Source: Chrysomallon squamiferum
Lineage: Eukaryota > Mollusca > Gastropoda > Neomphalida > Peltospiridae
NCBI GenBank assembly: GCA_012295275.1
Contig: CM022677.1
Location: 20,929,223-20,988,130, forward strand
Reading direction: 5' to 3'
Length of the DNA stretch: 58,908 bases
The notes under the pieces were generated by a model. It was not told where the DNA came from. It saw only the letters and a list, made by a program, of their open reading frames with translations, and did not search any database. Numbering within the stretch: position 1 is the stretch's first letter; the number at the start of each line of letters is the position of its first letter. Below are positions 39,280 through 51,130 of the stretch, piece by piece. Made by a program: the position numbers and the translations under genes.

Positions 39280-39560
39280 ATTTACCTGACTAAAAGCACT
39301 CGTTCATTTTGTATTGTGTTTGTTATTGGTACGGTTTATTTATATATCTGTTATCAAGACATGTTAGTCGCCAGTTCATTGTTCAAGTTTGAATAAGATC
39401 TATGTTTGGATCGGAATGTATTAGCTGTGTCTGTTCTTCAATTAGCAGTGTCCTATGTATACAAGCGTTATAACATTTCATCGAATTTAATTTAGCATAA
39501 GAATGTACATTTTTCACGATTTGTATTCTCGAAAAGAGAGATAATTTATGTCTGATTTTG
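39280..39560. repeat. Dispersed repeat family C, copy 3
   Basis: Close to copy 1 at 7790-8060, including tatacaagcgttataacatt and ttagcataagaatgtacatt. In both loci it precedes a leader module (8978 and 39649), so the pair is part of one larger duplication. Confidence 0.82.
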
Positions 39561-39648
39561 TAACTAAAACAAAAGTTATTTTATAATATGTGTGTATTTG
39601 TGTGTTTGTGCAGAAAAGTACAGAGCTTAAACCCCTTCGATGTTTGAA

Positions 39649-39764
39649 TTGGTATGTTCCTCAGACTGCGTGTCGTCTGACCACAGCCGTGATAGCAAAT
39701 CGGAACTGCACACGAGTAGAGGAGAAACGCACAGTAGTTAAAAGTTTCATTTGTTAACACATAG
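39649..39764 (+). other. Leader-exon module, copy 4
   Basis: Same type as copy 1 (ttggtatgttcctcagactg, cacgagtagaggagaaacgc, cagtagttaaaa) with a consensus donor (acatag/gtaagaac). As in copy 1, the acceptor position reads gaa instead of cag. It is the nearest upstream module to the NHL-only ORF. Confidence 0.5.
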
Positions 39765-39807
39765 GTAAGAACATTTTATTATTATTGTTATGGTTATTAT
39801 TATTATC

Positions 39808-39839
<32 letters not shown>

Positions 39840-39884
39840 AAATTTTGTTGTTCTTGTTGTTGTTGTTTTTCTTTCTTTTCTTCT

Positions 39885-40540
39885 TCTTCTTTTTCTTGTT
39901 CGGATTATTTATTATTGTAAGATTTTTTAAAAATCAAATAAGCTTGTTTAGGTTGTTTTCTTAAGTGAATTTCTGTATATAAATCCGTATTTGTTTTTCA
40001 CAATGATTAGACGGGTAGGCTGTGACTCAGTAATTACACAAAGCTGTGTCATCGTTGTGTTATACGTTTTGTCCTTCTCAATGTCACTTTACTGTGACAA
40101 CCAGATTTCTTACAATACTTTATCAAACGACGTGATATGGGGTTACGAAGAACAGCTACCCCACCGCTTTACGTCAAAGCATGTATTGTATTCTATTGTT
40201 TCAACTGCCTTACAATATAATATTACTATATGAATTGTGTTCGACCTAAATCAAATACTTTGATTTTATCGTTCAATAGCAATGTCATTCTTTCATTTTG
40301 AGACTTCTTTGAAACGTGATTCATAATTGCTATATTTAATACATGCACTTCTATGAATCCTGATTTCTTTTATTGCACAATTTCGAGTTAATCTGATCAA
40401 GGGTCGAGTTTCCAAATACAATGATTTTTTTACTGAGTACCGAACAAACAGGTGTGCGAAATTGTCTTGCAGCAGTAACGACATGTTACGTTTTAATTTA
40501 TTATTATTATTATTATTATTGTTGTTGTTGTTATTATTCT
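39885..40540. repeat. Local duplication copy 2 and block shared with 9190-9460
   Basis: 39885-40130 repeats 38985-39250; 40325-40540 repeats 9190-9460. The 80-codon frame at 39991 lies in duplicated non-coding DNA and has no supporting borders. Confidence 0.75.
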
Positions 40541-40894
40541 TATTATTATTCTTCTTCTTATTATTATTATTGTTGTTGTTGTTATTTTATGTACCTGTTT
40601 ATTCATATATCTAGTGAAACTGACTTTCACTTCTATTTCCTTTTAAATCTGTGTACAAGTTGCAGTAGAAAAGTCATTTTGGATCTCAAATCTAAAGTGT
40701 TAACTTCGGAAATGTGTTATTTATTTTAGTAAATATATATGTACACAAATACAAAACAAATCATTGATCTAGTACATTCATTAGTCAAATTAATCATTTA
40801 ATTCTTTCCATTTACCATTATCATTTTACCGTAGGTCAAGTTGTATGTCCAAACTTTTGTTTTATACATTGCTCTTTGTTTTCTCTTAAGTTTT

Positions 40895-41034
<140 letters not shown>

Positions 41035-41274
41035 TTTTTTTCTTCTTTGTATTCTCTGTTACTGCTAATTTTTATTATTGCTATTGTTTTCATTATTATT
41101 ATTATTTTTATTATTATTGTTGTTGTTGTTGTTGTTGTTCTTCTTCTTCTTCTTCTTCTTATTATTATTATTTTGTTTTCTTGTTATAGATATTTATTTA
41201 TCAATCTACCTATCTATTAAAATTAATTATGTTAATTTTAATTATTTTAATTTATTTTTGTTATGTTCACAGAT

Positions 41275-41310
41275 ATGGTAACAGGTTCAAGATCCAAACA
41301 GCAAATGTAA
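41275..41310 (+). other. RING-exon start relic forming an 11-codon uORF
   Basis: ttcacag then atatggtaacagg corresponds to the start of the RING exon at 29984 (atatggctacagg). After 11 codons (MVTGSRSKQQM) comes TAA. Thus only the first codons of the RING exon survive. If transcribed from the 41273 acceptor this is a short upstream ORF 30 bp before the NHL start. Confidence 0.55.
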
Positions 41311-41340
41311 AGTTACCTTTGTTCAGAATTGTTCAACAAA

Positions 41341-42162
41341 ATGGACACACTCAAACACACTGATACCATTGACACGAAAACACAAGAAGATACAAGAACA
41401 CCTTTAGTTCAGTCAGTTCTGGTTTTAAGTCAGGACAACACTAAAATCGTGGTTAGTGATCATAGCAATAAATGTGTAAAATGTTTGTGTTTGAAAAGAA
41501 AATCAGTAATAAAAAAACATGTATGTTCATCTCCACCCTGGGGTCTTGCTGAATCACATGATCATGAGGCTGTCGTTGTTGTTCAGTCTGGTGAAAAAAA
41601 ATTACTGTTTTTAAATTGGAAAGACTTCCAACTGATTAAAACCGTTACAACTAACAAAGACTATTTCTATATCGCTATGTTACCCAGCAACCGTCTAGCG
41701 GTCACTGGGGGAAGGGGTCATTACATAGATGTACTAACAGACAGTGGTCAGCTCATTAATTCCATCTCTGGAGATTTGATCCACGGACCCTGGTTTCTCA
41801 CAGTACACGATCAAAGTCTGATTGCTTTTTCAGAGTTTAAGAACAGTCTAGTTTGCGTGACGTCATCAGGTGACGTCAATTGGATGTCATACGAATCAGA
41901 CAAACTTCGAGGCGACTTTAGAGGTATTGCATGTGACCAGGAGGGTGATATTTTTGTTTGTGATATTAACAATCATCGCGTTGTTCATCTGTCACAAAAA
42001 GGAAAATTTATACGTCATATCCTCACCAGGCAGGATGGTTTGTCCGCACCTTGGTCTATCTGTTGTCATGAAAATATGTTGTGCGTGGCACAGTACAGTG
42101 GAGAAATAAAAATATTTTCCTGGTCGAAAGCTAAGGTTCTACCTGAGCGAGTACATTTGTAA
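41341..42162 (+). CDS. NHL-only protein (TRIM-derived)
   Basis: An uninterrupted ORF of 273 residues from ATG 41341 to TAA 42160-42162. It starts with the single-copy linker MDTLKHTDTIDTKTQEDTRT, then an NHL-like propeller: KIVVSDHSNKCVKCLC, WKDFQLIKTV, SNRLAVTGGRG, DVLTDSGQLINSISGDL, FLTVHDQSLIAFSE, DIFVCDINNHRVVHLSQKGK and SICCHENMLCVAQYSGEIKI. RING, B-box and coiled coil are absent, so no ligase activity is expected. It might act as a substrate-binding decoy of full-length relatives (inference). The frame is intact over 274 codons while two sister copies are broken, which suggests constraint or youth. A leader exon (38271 or 39649) may provide the 5' end; AATAAA at 42484. Confidence 0.75.
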   Translation: MDTLKHTDTIDTKTQEDTRTPLVQSVLVLSQDNTKIVVSDHSNKCVKCLCLKRKSVIKKHVCSSPPWGLAESHDHEAVVVVQSGEKKLLFLNWKDFQLIKTVTTNKDYFYIAMLPSNRLAVTGGRGHYIDVLTDSGQLINSISGDLIHGPWFLTVHDQSLIAFSEFKNSLVCVTSSGDVNWMSYESDKLRGDFRGIACDQEGDIFVCDINNHRVVHLSQKGKFIRHILTRQDGLSAPWSICCHENMLCVAQYSGEIKIFSWSKAKVLPERVHL

Positions 42163-42234
42163 ATGTTTGGGTGTTCAGAACACATAATAACTTTAAAAGT
42201 AATTTTTTTTTTTTTTTGTTTTTTTATCTATCAG

Positions 42235-42423
42235 TATTCTTGCTTTGGAGTAATTGTTTCACACGAAGTTTCCGAATGCCGAGAGGAAGGGGTTCTATTT
42301 TGTTCTCAACCATCTACTATGAAAACTAGTACTAATAATACTGTTACCAATGGCATCGCTGCTGCAATTGGTAGTTCTACTCCTGCTACTATTTATGTAT
42401 TAAGTATAATAATTTTAATATAG
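42235..42423 (+). CDS. Possible terminal exon with hydrophobic C-terminus
   Basis: A strong acceptor (T-rich tract, tctatcag ending 42234) opens a frame with SCFGVIVSHEVSECREEGVL, FCSQPS, a Ser/Thr/Asn-rich part with two N-x-T sites (NNTVTN) and the end ATIYVLSIIILI before TAG (42421-42423). A cysteine-bearing ectodomain plus a hydrophobic end without basic tail resembles a GPI-anchor signal. AATAAA lies 61 bp downstream. No earlier exon is identified; it begins 73 bp after the NHL stop. A link by splicing to the NHL gene is unproven. Family not recognised. Confidence 0.35.
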   Translation, partial: YSCFGVIVSHEVSECREEGVLFCSQPSTMKTSTNNTVTNGIAAAIGSSTPATIYVLSIIILI

Positions 42424-42572
42424 AAATGCTAGATATACAGACGCACATATATATGTATTCTTTGAGTCCGGGGTTTTCACTGTAATAAATATAAATGAAA
42501 ACTCGGAATCTCCGACAAGCAGATCTGCGCGGCCCGCCATTTCCCTTTAAGGAAAACGAAGAACAAGGGAGA

Positions 42573-43085
42573 GAACCTTGAAACTTTGGGCTAGCTTTGG
42601 TAAGCTTCTGACAATATACTTATCTCCCTTGTTTTTTGTGGGTTTTGTTTTGGTATAGTCCTTGTGTAGTGTATTATTAATGGGTTATCTGTTTACTGTA
42701 TATACAATAATTTATAATTTATATTAATTTAGTTACTTGATTGTACCGTGTCCGATGATCGATCCTCTTTCTAACTACGATTCTGTGACTGATTCTGTAT
42801 TTCACCTTAGGCTTCCCCCAATGTAAATTATTTAGTTGCTTTCATTTTCTTATAAATGCTTGTAAAGTAATAAACAAATCAAGCTGTACTCGTTTTGATG
42901 TGTTATTTATATAGTCAGTGTATTATACCATCACAATGTATGTGAATGTGTGTGTTGCAGACGTATAGAGGAGAAATTTACAGTAGTTAAAATGTTGTCT
43001 TCTTGTCTCATACTGCTGTGGGTATGTGTGTGTTTGTATGTGTGTGTTTGTGTGTGTGTGTATGTGTCTGTTTGTGCTGTGCTTG
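42573..43085 (+). repeat. ~0.5-kb repeat, copy 1 (with partial leader module 5)
   Basis: Starts gaaccttgaaactttgggct and runs through tctcccttgttttttgtggg, gattctgtgactgattctgt and gcttcccccaatgtaaatta to ttgcag (AG ending 42960). Then come acgtatagaggagaaattta and cagtagttaaaatg, the 3' half of the leader module, here supplying an ATG (42992) and MLSSCLILLW before a possible donor. The second copy is at 46631-47100. Confidence 0.85.
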
Positions 43086-43134
43086 TATACAAAAACTCAG
43101 AAAAAATTCTCAAGTTAAGACGATAAATTAACAA

Positions 43135-43135
43135 A

Positions 43136-43166
<31 letters not shown>

Positions 43167-43179
43167 CAATAACAATAAC

Positions 43180-43234
<55 letters not shown>

Positions 43235-43480
43235 GTAACGATAACATTAATAATGATAAAAGTAATAATCATAAACACATACACATACGAAAACGTACAT
43301 TAGCAGGCAATCGTTTATCATTTAAATACGAAATATTACAAAATTGTTATGTATCTTTCTTTAAACAAAAAGAGTAGATTTTATAAATTTTGGTTAGTGG
43401 GAGAAGTTATAAAAGACTGAGTCGACAGCGACTGCACTACTCAGGTTGAACATGCTTTTTTTTCTTTCTGTTTTTCAGTA
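43135..43480. repeat. (AAT)n and block shared with 6080-6330
   Basis: AAAT/AAT/AAC tract 43135-43233 followed by the second copy of the 6080-6330 segment. Confidence 0.8.
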
Positions 43481-43628
43481 GGTAGAAATTTTAAGTTCTT
43501 GTAGTGTTAATGTCTTCCGAATATTATTTAAGTCGTTTAAAACAAGAACAACAAGAACAAAAAAGTAATAAATAAATAAATCACACACATACATATCTGT
43601 CTATCTTTCTATCTGTCTATCTGTCTGT

Positions 43629-43634
43629 CAATCA

Positions 43635-43678
<44 letters not shown>

Positions 43679-43680
43679 GT
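43629..43680. repeat. (CTAT)n microsatellite
   Basis: About 12 CTAT units after TGTC-rich DNA. The following 43700-44290 is AT-rich with no feature I can support. Confidence 0.92.
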
Positions 43681-44304
43681 CTGTTTGACTATACTATCTT
43701 TACGCCGTTAGGTCAACTCATTTGATCTTCTCTGTCAGAATAACGTATTTTTTTCCATATGTTAATACCGATGGATAAATCAATTAATGTATTATTAATT
43801 ATTTCTAACAAGAATTATATTTGAAATTTTGAATACAGCATCAAGAAAAAGACACTGACTTCTACAAGTTCAGGACTTGTGTGTTATGTAAAATACACAA
43901 TAATGGTCTTGAACGTTCTTGATTTTGCGCTAACGATGGTAGTAACTACAAAACAATTAAACCTTCTGCATTTTGTTCGTAAAAAAGTTTACTGTAGTCG
44001 TTTAATCAGAATATCATAACATGTTGATTATGTTTATGTTGGCAAATTTGAACAAGATCGCCCATTGGTAACTAAGGTAAATACAGCACAATAAACTGAA
44101 TGCTTTGAATAGCAGTATTCTGCGTTTTGCTGTTTCTGTCTCCGTCACGTGTTTATGACAAAATAACTCCCCTCACAATCTATGGATCTTACATTATGAC
44201 ATGTCATAAGAAAGCAGAAAGGCTGCTCTTTTGAGGAGTGTAAATAACATATTTTTGAATTTTTTCCACAAGCGACTGTTGTTGTTTTTTTGTCTTTTGC
44301 GACA

Positions 44305-44354
44305 CAAACACACACACACACACACACACACACATCTATCTATATGTACCTGTC

Positions 44355-44385
<31 letters not shown>
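44305..44385. repeat. (CA)n and (TA)n
   Basis: CA tract then TATA run. A (TTTA)n tract follows at 44462-44555, in the 3' flank of the minus-strand lectin. Confidence 0.9.
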
Positions 44386-44388
<3 letters not shown>

Positions 44389-44517
44389 AACATACACTCA
44401 CACCAATTAAAAGAACAAAAATTAATATCACTGTTCAAGTTTTTCTTTATTTTTGATACAATTATTTATTTATTTATTTATTTTTGATACAATTATTTAT
44501 TTATTTATTTTTGGTAC

Positions 44518-44554
<37 letters not shown>

Positions 44555-44580
44555 CTTCAGTTATCTTTTCATGCCTTAGT

Positions 44581-45191
<611 letters not shown>

Positions 45192-45296
45192 CTAAACAAT
45201 AACAACAACAACAACAACAACAATGTATGGGGCAGACTGAAAAGTAATAACAAATAAAAGAAGAGGAACAGTAAATATACCACATCTGTTGAACTA

Positions 45297-46545
45297 GTAA
45301 GACAACCAGCACTACTACAACTACTAGCACTATTATTACTGCCATTAACACAACTACTACAAGTAACACTAGTACATCAGTAATACTACTACAACTACTA
45401 GCGCTATTATTACTACCACTAACACAACTACTACAAGTAACACTAGTACATCAGTAATACTACAACTACTAGCACTATTATTACTACCACTAACACAACT
45501 ACTACAAGTAACACTAGTACATCAGTAATACTACTACAACTACTAGCACTATTATTACTACCATTAACACAACTGAGTAACACTAGTACATCAGTAATAC
45601 TACTACAACTACTAGCACTATTATTACTACCACTAACACAACTACTACAAGTAACACTAGTACATCAGTAATACTACTACATCTACTAGCACTATTATTA
45701 CTACCACTAACACAACTACTACAAGTAACACTAGTACATCAGTAATACTACAACTACTAGCACTATTATTACTACCATTAACACAACTACTACAAGTAAC
45801 ACTAGTACATCAGTAATACTACAACTACTAGCACTATTATTACTACCACTAACACAAGACAAGTAACACTAGTACATCAGTAATACTACTACAACTACTA
45901 GCACTATTATTACTACCATTAACACAACTACTACAAGTACCACTAGTACATCAGTAATACTACTACAACTACTAGCACTATTATTACTACCATTAACACA
46001 ACTACTACAAGTAACACTAGTACATCAGTAATACTACTACAGCTATTAGCACTATTATTACTACCATTAACACAACTACTTCAAGTAACACTAGTACATC
46101 AGTAATACTACTACAACTACTAGCACTATTATTACTACCACTAACACAACTACTACAAGTAACACTAGTACATCAGTAATACTACTACAAGTAACACTAG
46201 TACATCAGTAATACTACTACAACTACTAGCACTATTATTACTACAATTAACACAACTACTTCAAGTAACACTAGTACATCAGTAATACTACAACAACTAC
46301 TAGCACTATTATTACTACCACTAACACAACTACTACAAGTAACACTAGTACATCAGTAATACTACTACATCTACTAGCACTATTATTACTACCACTAACA
46401 CAACTACTACAAGTAACACTAGTACATCAGTAATACTACTACAACTACTAGCACTATTATTACTACCACTAACACAGCTACTACAAGTACCACTAGTACA
46501 TCAGTAATAGTACTACAACTACTAGCACTGCGTTTCCTACAATGT
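45297..46545. repeat. 74-bp tandem array
   Basis: About 16 copies of a ~74-bp unit (actagtacatcagtaatact, acaactactagcactattat, ctaacacaactactacaagt). Length variants arise by loss of one tact/cta step or a larger part (45575, 45855). Every unit carries ACTAGT. Non-coding. Confidence 0.95.
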
Positions 46546-46630
46546 TATCAGACGAAGGTCACTACCAGTACACAATCTACTAGTATCACCACCACAACCA
46601 CCATCACCACTACTACTATAACTACTTCTT

Positions 46631-47100
46631 GAACCTTGAAACTTTGGGCTAGCTTTGATAAGCTTCTGACAATATACTTATCTCCCTTGTTTTTTGTGGG
46701 TTTTCTTTTTTGGTATAGTCCTTGTGGAGTGTATTATTAATGGGTTATTTGTTTACTGTATATAAAATAATTTATAATTTATGTTAATTTAGTTAATTCA
46801 TTGTACGGTGTACGATGACCGATTCTCTTTCTAACTACGATTCTGTGACTGATTCTGTATTTGAACTTAGGCTTCCCCCAATGTAAATTATTTAGTTTCT
46901 TTCATTTTCTTATAAATGCTTGTAAATTAATAAATAAATCAAGCTCTACTCGTTCTCATGTGTTATTTATATAGTCAGTGTATTATGCCATCACGATGTA
47001 TGTGCATGTGTGTGTGTTGCAGACGTATAGAGGAGAAATTTACAGAAGTTAAAATGTTGTCTTCTTGTCTCATACTGCTGTGTGTGTAAGTGTGCGTGTT
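46631..47100 (+). repeat. ~0.5-kb repeat, copy 2 (with partial leader module 6)
   Basis: Second copy of 42573-43085 in the same orientation, starting at gaaccttgaaactttgggct. ttgcag (AG ending 47022) precedes acgtatagaggagaaattta and an ATG (47054), giving MLSSCLILLCV before gtaagt (47086). That donor gives phase 2, while lectin 2 exon 2 needs phase 1, so it cannot supply its signal peptide in frame. Confidence 0.85.
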
Positions 47101-47542
47101 TGTGTGTGTGTGTGTATTGGTGTGTATGAATGTGTGTATGTGTGTATGTGTGTCTGTGTGTGTGTTTGTGTGTGTGTGTATGTGAGTATGTGTGTGTATG
47201 TCTGTATATGTGTATGTATGTGTGTGTGTGTGGAAAAGTGTGCATTTTTATAACTGTATGTAAATTCATTTTCTATGTCTGTGGATTTGTCAATATTTTG
47301 TTTCCTCTCTGATGCACTAAAGTGAGGTGCAGATATTACAATTGCACATATTTATACTGCTGCTACTACTACTACTACTACTACTACTACAAATACTACA
47401 AATAATAACAATAATAATAATAATAATTTCAAAAACTGTCAGGAAAAAAATTCGGTTATGTTTCAGATACAATTATTTGTTTTATTAATGGCAAACTTGT
47501 GTGACGTCACATCCGCTTACTTAACACTTTGTAACTTTGATA

Positions 47543-47612
<70 letters not shown>

Positions 47613-47688
47613 ATCGTCCATATGATCAAGATAAAATTCTCGAAAGTTCTATTCATTATAAATTGATACGTGGATGCCGAGCAGTATC

Positions 47689-47727
<39 letters not shown>

Positions 47728-47743
47728 CTTTGACATTTAACAG
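47101..47743. other. TG-rich and (TTA)n intron-like DNA
   Basis: TG tract 47080-47230, then the left part of the lectin duplication, (TTA)n 47545-47612 and a T-run 47690-47722 just before the lectin 2 acceptor. Confidence 0.8.
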
Positions 47744-48008
47744 AGGGTTGGTACTGTCAGGCAGGATTTACGAGATTCAGATCTCACTGCTACTGGGTTT
47801 CACCGCGGTCGTTGACAGCCTCCTGGATTGAAGCTAGCGTGAGTATCCTTTTCTTCTTTCTTATTTTAATCATCTTTATCAGCATCAGCATCGTCACCTT
47901 CTAGCTTATGTAATTAAAGGACAACAGGATCAAAACGATGCGATATAAATTAATAAAAATATTTATGAACCTTTTCACATTTAAAAAAATTAGTGCAAAG
48001 TTTTTGAA

Positions 48009-48039
<31 letters not shown>

Positions 48040-49093
48040 GATATATATTAGAATATCTTCAAATACTAGAGTCTATGTAATGGATCAGGTGATGAAAGAA
48101 AATGAGATTTTTGTCGTAAAGATTTTATGAAAAGTTCTGTTTCGAAACCAGGATAACATAGTATAGTTTACGTGATGGAAAGATAGAACAATGCTTGTCC
48201 TGTTTCAGTAGGTCAACTGCACACCGTAATTTACTTGTGCTTTTGAACTTATGTTTTGGATGCATGTTATCTTGTAGACATATCTTCCGCCACGTTCAAA
48301 CAAAATTAGAGAAAAGATTAAACGACTTGGGATTAAAGATTCGTCTAATCCAAGTGCTTTTTAATTCTGTTATAAAATATATTTATTTATTATTTAGTAT
48401 CTCCGTTTTCATAATATGGATTCTAAACTACACTTAAGAGTATTATTTTTATTTTTATTATTTACTTTTTTTTAATTTTATTTTTAATTTTTTTCAGAAC
48501 CACCTTTCTAGATAAATTATAACATCTTTACTTGTTTCGAAAACGTTTCTTCTGGGTTAGATAATGCTTTAAAGAAATGTTTTAGTTTCGAATTATTAAA
48601 CATTTTAAAACTTATCCTTCCTAAAGTGCACAGTTATTCTAGTAGATATTTCGTTTGTCCTGTTATTACTGAATCGTAGGTTAGTTCAGTAGTTTTATAT
48701 AAATTCACTGGAAATATAATTATTACGTCAGTGAATTCTAATATGGTGCAGACCAGCTACTGTATGGTCTCGGTGAAAAGTTGAAGTCCAAACATTCTTT
48801 ATTTTCCCTCTATATTTACAGATAAATTATACATTATTAATTTGTGCACACACAGAAACACACACACAAACACACAGACAAAGTCACCCACACATAGATA
48901 TGTATACATATGAATATTTTCACTTTTATATTTCAGCAATATTGTCATTTCATGAATTCTTATCTGATCGCAATCAATTCACCACTTGAAAACAGATACA
49001 TTGAAAACATGCTGAGAAGAGGGGGACGTGGTAAGTTTAACAAACATTTGTATGTATTTGTATTGGTGTGAATATACGTGTGTATGTGTGTGG

Positions 49094-49168
<75 letters not shown>

Positions 49169-49445
49169 CCTATAGGATTGTGTGATATTTTATTGATTTG
49201 TATTGACAGACGAATACTGGATCGGAGCTAGCAGCATACAGAGTGGTACTTTTGAGTGGATGTCCGGAAAACCTCTTTCATACTCAAACTGGAATCCAGG
49301 TGAGCCAAACAATAATGCTGGTGGAGAGCACTGCGTTGATATCGCAAAACGAAGGAATTATCGATGGAATGACGAAAAGTGCAACAAGCTATTTGGATTT
49401 GTGTGTGAACAGAAAAATAAACATGATCACTTAATAAATATTTGA
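47744..49445 (+). CDS. C-type lectin, 5'-truncated duplicate (lectin 2)
   Basis: Exons 47744-47838, 48937-49030 and 49210-49445 match lectin 1 exons 2-4 in borders and phase. The domain keeps WYC/CYW, YC, WIG, EPN in NPGEPNNN, HCV, WND in YRWNDEKC and FVC, so mannose-type binding is predicted. Exon 2 is identical to lectin 1. Exon 3 differs in five codons, all changing residues; exon 4 differs in about 16 codons, about 12 changing residues. The lectin 1 stop has become a codon for Leu, adding LINI. No copy of the lectin 1 signal-peptide exon or its ISRE-like promoter exists here, since the duplication starts inside intron 1. It is either a pseudogene or uses an unseen first exon. Confidence 0.75.
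49087..49167. repeat. (TG)n microsatellite
   Basis: 40 TG units in the last intron of lectin 2. Confidence 0.95.
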
Positions 49446-50582
49446 TCAAAGTAAAACTTGTTTCTAAAACACACTCAAATAAACACACACACACAAACAC
49501 GCACACAGCTTTTAAATATATAGTGGTGCATATGAGAAGAAAAAATAATGGATTTTATATATTTCTTTTAGATTTTCTAAAATTTATTTCCTTATGAACT
49601 AGGTTGCAATAAAATTTCACATGTTTATTTCAATATTTATTCTTTATTTTCTTTCATTACTTTTTAACATGTGAATCTGAAAATACTCAATGAATCTGTC
49701 AAGTTTGTAAGAAAAAGTGAATCAAGAACTTTTAAACCCTCTTACCTCTACCAATAGCAGATGTAACGGTGTTAAATTGGACTGAGATTATGAACTGCCT
49801 AAAAAGGGGATGACAAAGTTCCATTAGCCAGTTATTGTATGTTCCTGTAAAACACGTGTTACTTTAAAAGAGAAAACTCTGAACATTCTAGAACATCTTG
49901 AGGCAGATGAAGCACTGACTGCTGATCACTGTAGACTGAAACCTTCCACCACTTTCCACTTACAAAACTACTACAGTCACAGTTACAGTGACAGTGTAGT
50001 TGTAGGCCTGCTAGAGAACACGTAGTAGCAGTAGTAGCTCTTGTTGTTGTAGTAGTAACATTTGTTGTTATTGCAGGATAAGCTGCTGTGGTTGTAGCAG
50101 ATATAGTAGAGTTATGGCAACAATGATAGAAGTTGAGAAATTGTTAGAACTGAAACAAATGCTTGACCATCTGTCAAAGAACACAGCTTTCAGTCTCAGT
50201 AACGTGTATTAGTTACACACAAATACACACACAGAGAAGAGTTTTTTCTATACTACTACTACTACTACTACTGCTACCACTACTACTTCTGCTGCTACTA
50301 CTTCACCGGACATTTTTTCCTATCCCTTTAATCAGTGACCGAGGGTAATTACCAGTTCCAACTCTGCAATCCTTTCATTGTCTTTCGTCATTGTTTTCAG
50401 GTGTTAGGAATGTATTTAGTATCAATATTATCTGTCTTACGTGATTACAATCTGCACTCTGATTGAACAAAAGTCGAGGTGATGGACACCTGTCCTTTTA
50501 TTGACAGGGAAATACTCAGTGTCATGTTAAGAGACACGCTGCCGGCTATTACATCCTCTGAAGAAACTAAAGCAATATGCAG

Positions 50583-50663
<81 letters not shown>

Positions 50664-50861
50664 ATCATGTGAAGAAGAGAAGAAGAAGAAAAAAAAACAA
50701 TGATGTTAATTATAATACTACATTAATGTCTGTCTGACACACACACTCACAGACAGACACTCTCTCTTATGTGTGTATGTGTATATATCTTAGTGGGCGG
50801 ATTATGATTTAGACCAGGCTTTTAAATACGTATTATTACTATTTTTATTAGTATGATTATG

Positions 50862-50906
<45 letters not shown>

Positions 50907-51053
50907 TTAATACTATTTCACGTATTTTAAGATACATTAAATGATTAAACGAAGTATTTTCTCTCTACCGAATGTTACATTCGATACGATCCAGTTCATT
51001 GTTAAGTTTACACAAGATTTATTTTTGTCCACGACGTATTTTATCTGTGTCAG
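49446..51053. repeat. 3' flank of lectin 2, duplicate of 14772-16456
   Basis: Same order of blocks as at lectin 1, including the CT tract (50587-50661) and TTA tract (50861-50906), ending in a complete family B repeat (50960-51130). Confidence 0.85.
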
Positions 51054-51130
51054 TGACGTGGTCTTCCACAATCAGCTGATTGTTGTCGTTTTACAGAAGA
51101 GAGAAGTATTTGATATCAGCGTCAGCCACT

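Noticed and set aside
42573-43085. LTR retrotransposon interpretation of the paired 0.5-kb repeats
   Set aside because: No TG...CA termini, primer-binding site, target-site duplication or polymerase frame seen.
45297-46545. CRISPR-like array
   Set aside because: Units are contiguous tandem repeats without unique spacers, in a eukaryotic context.
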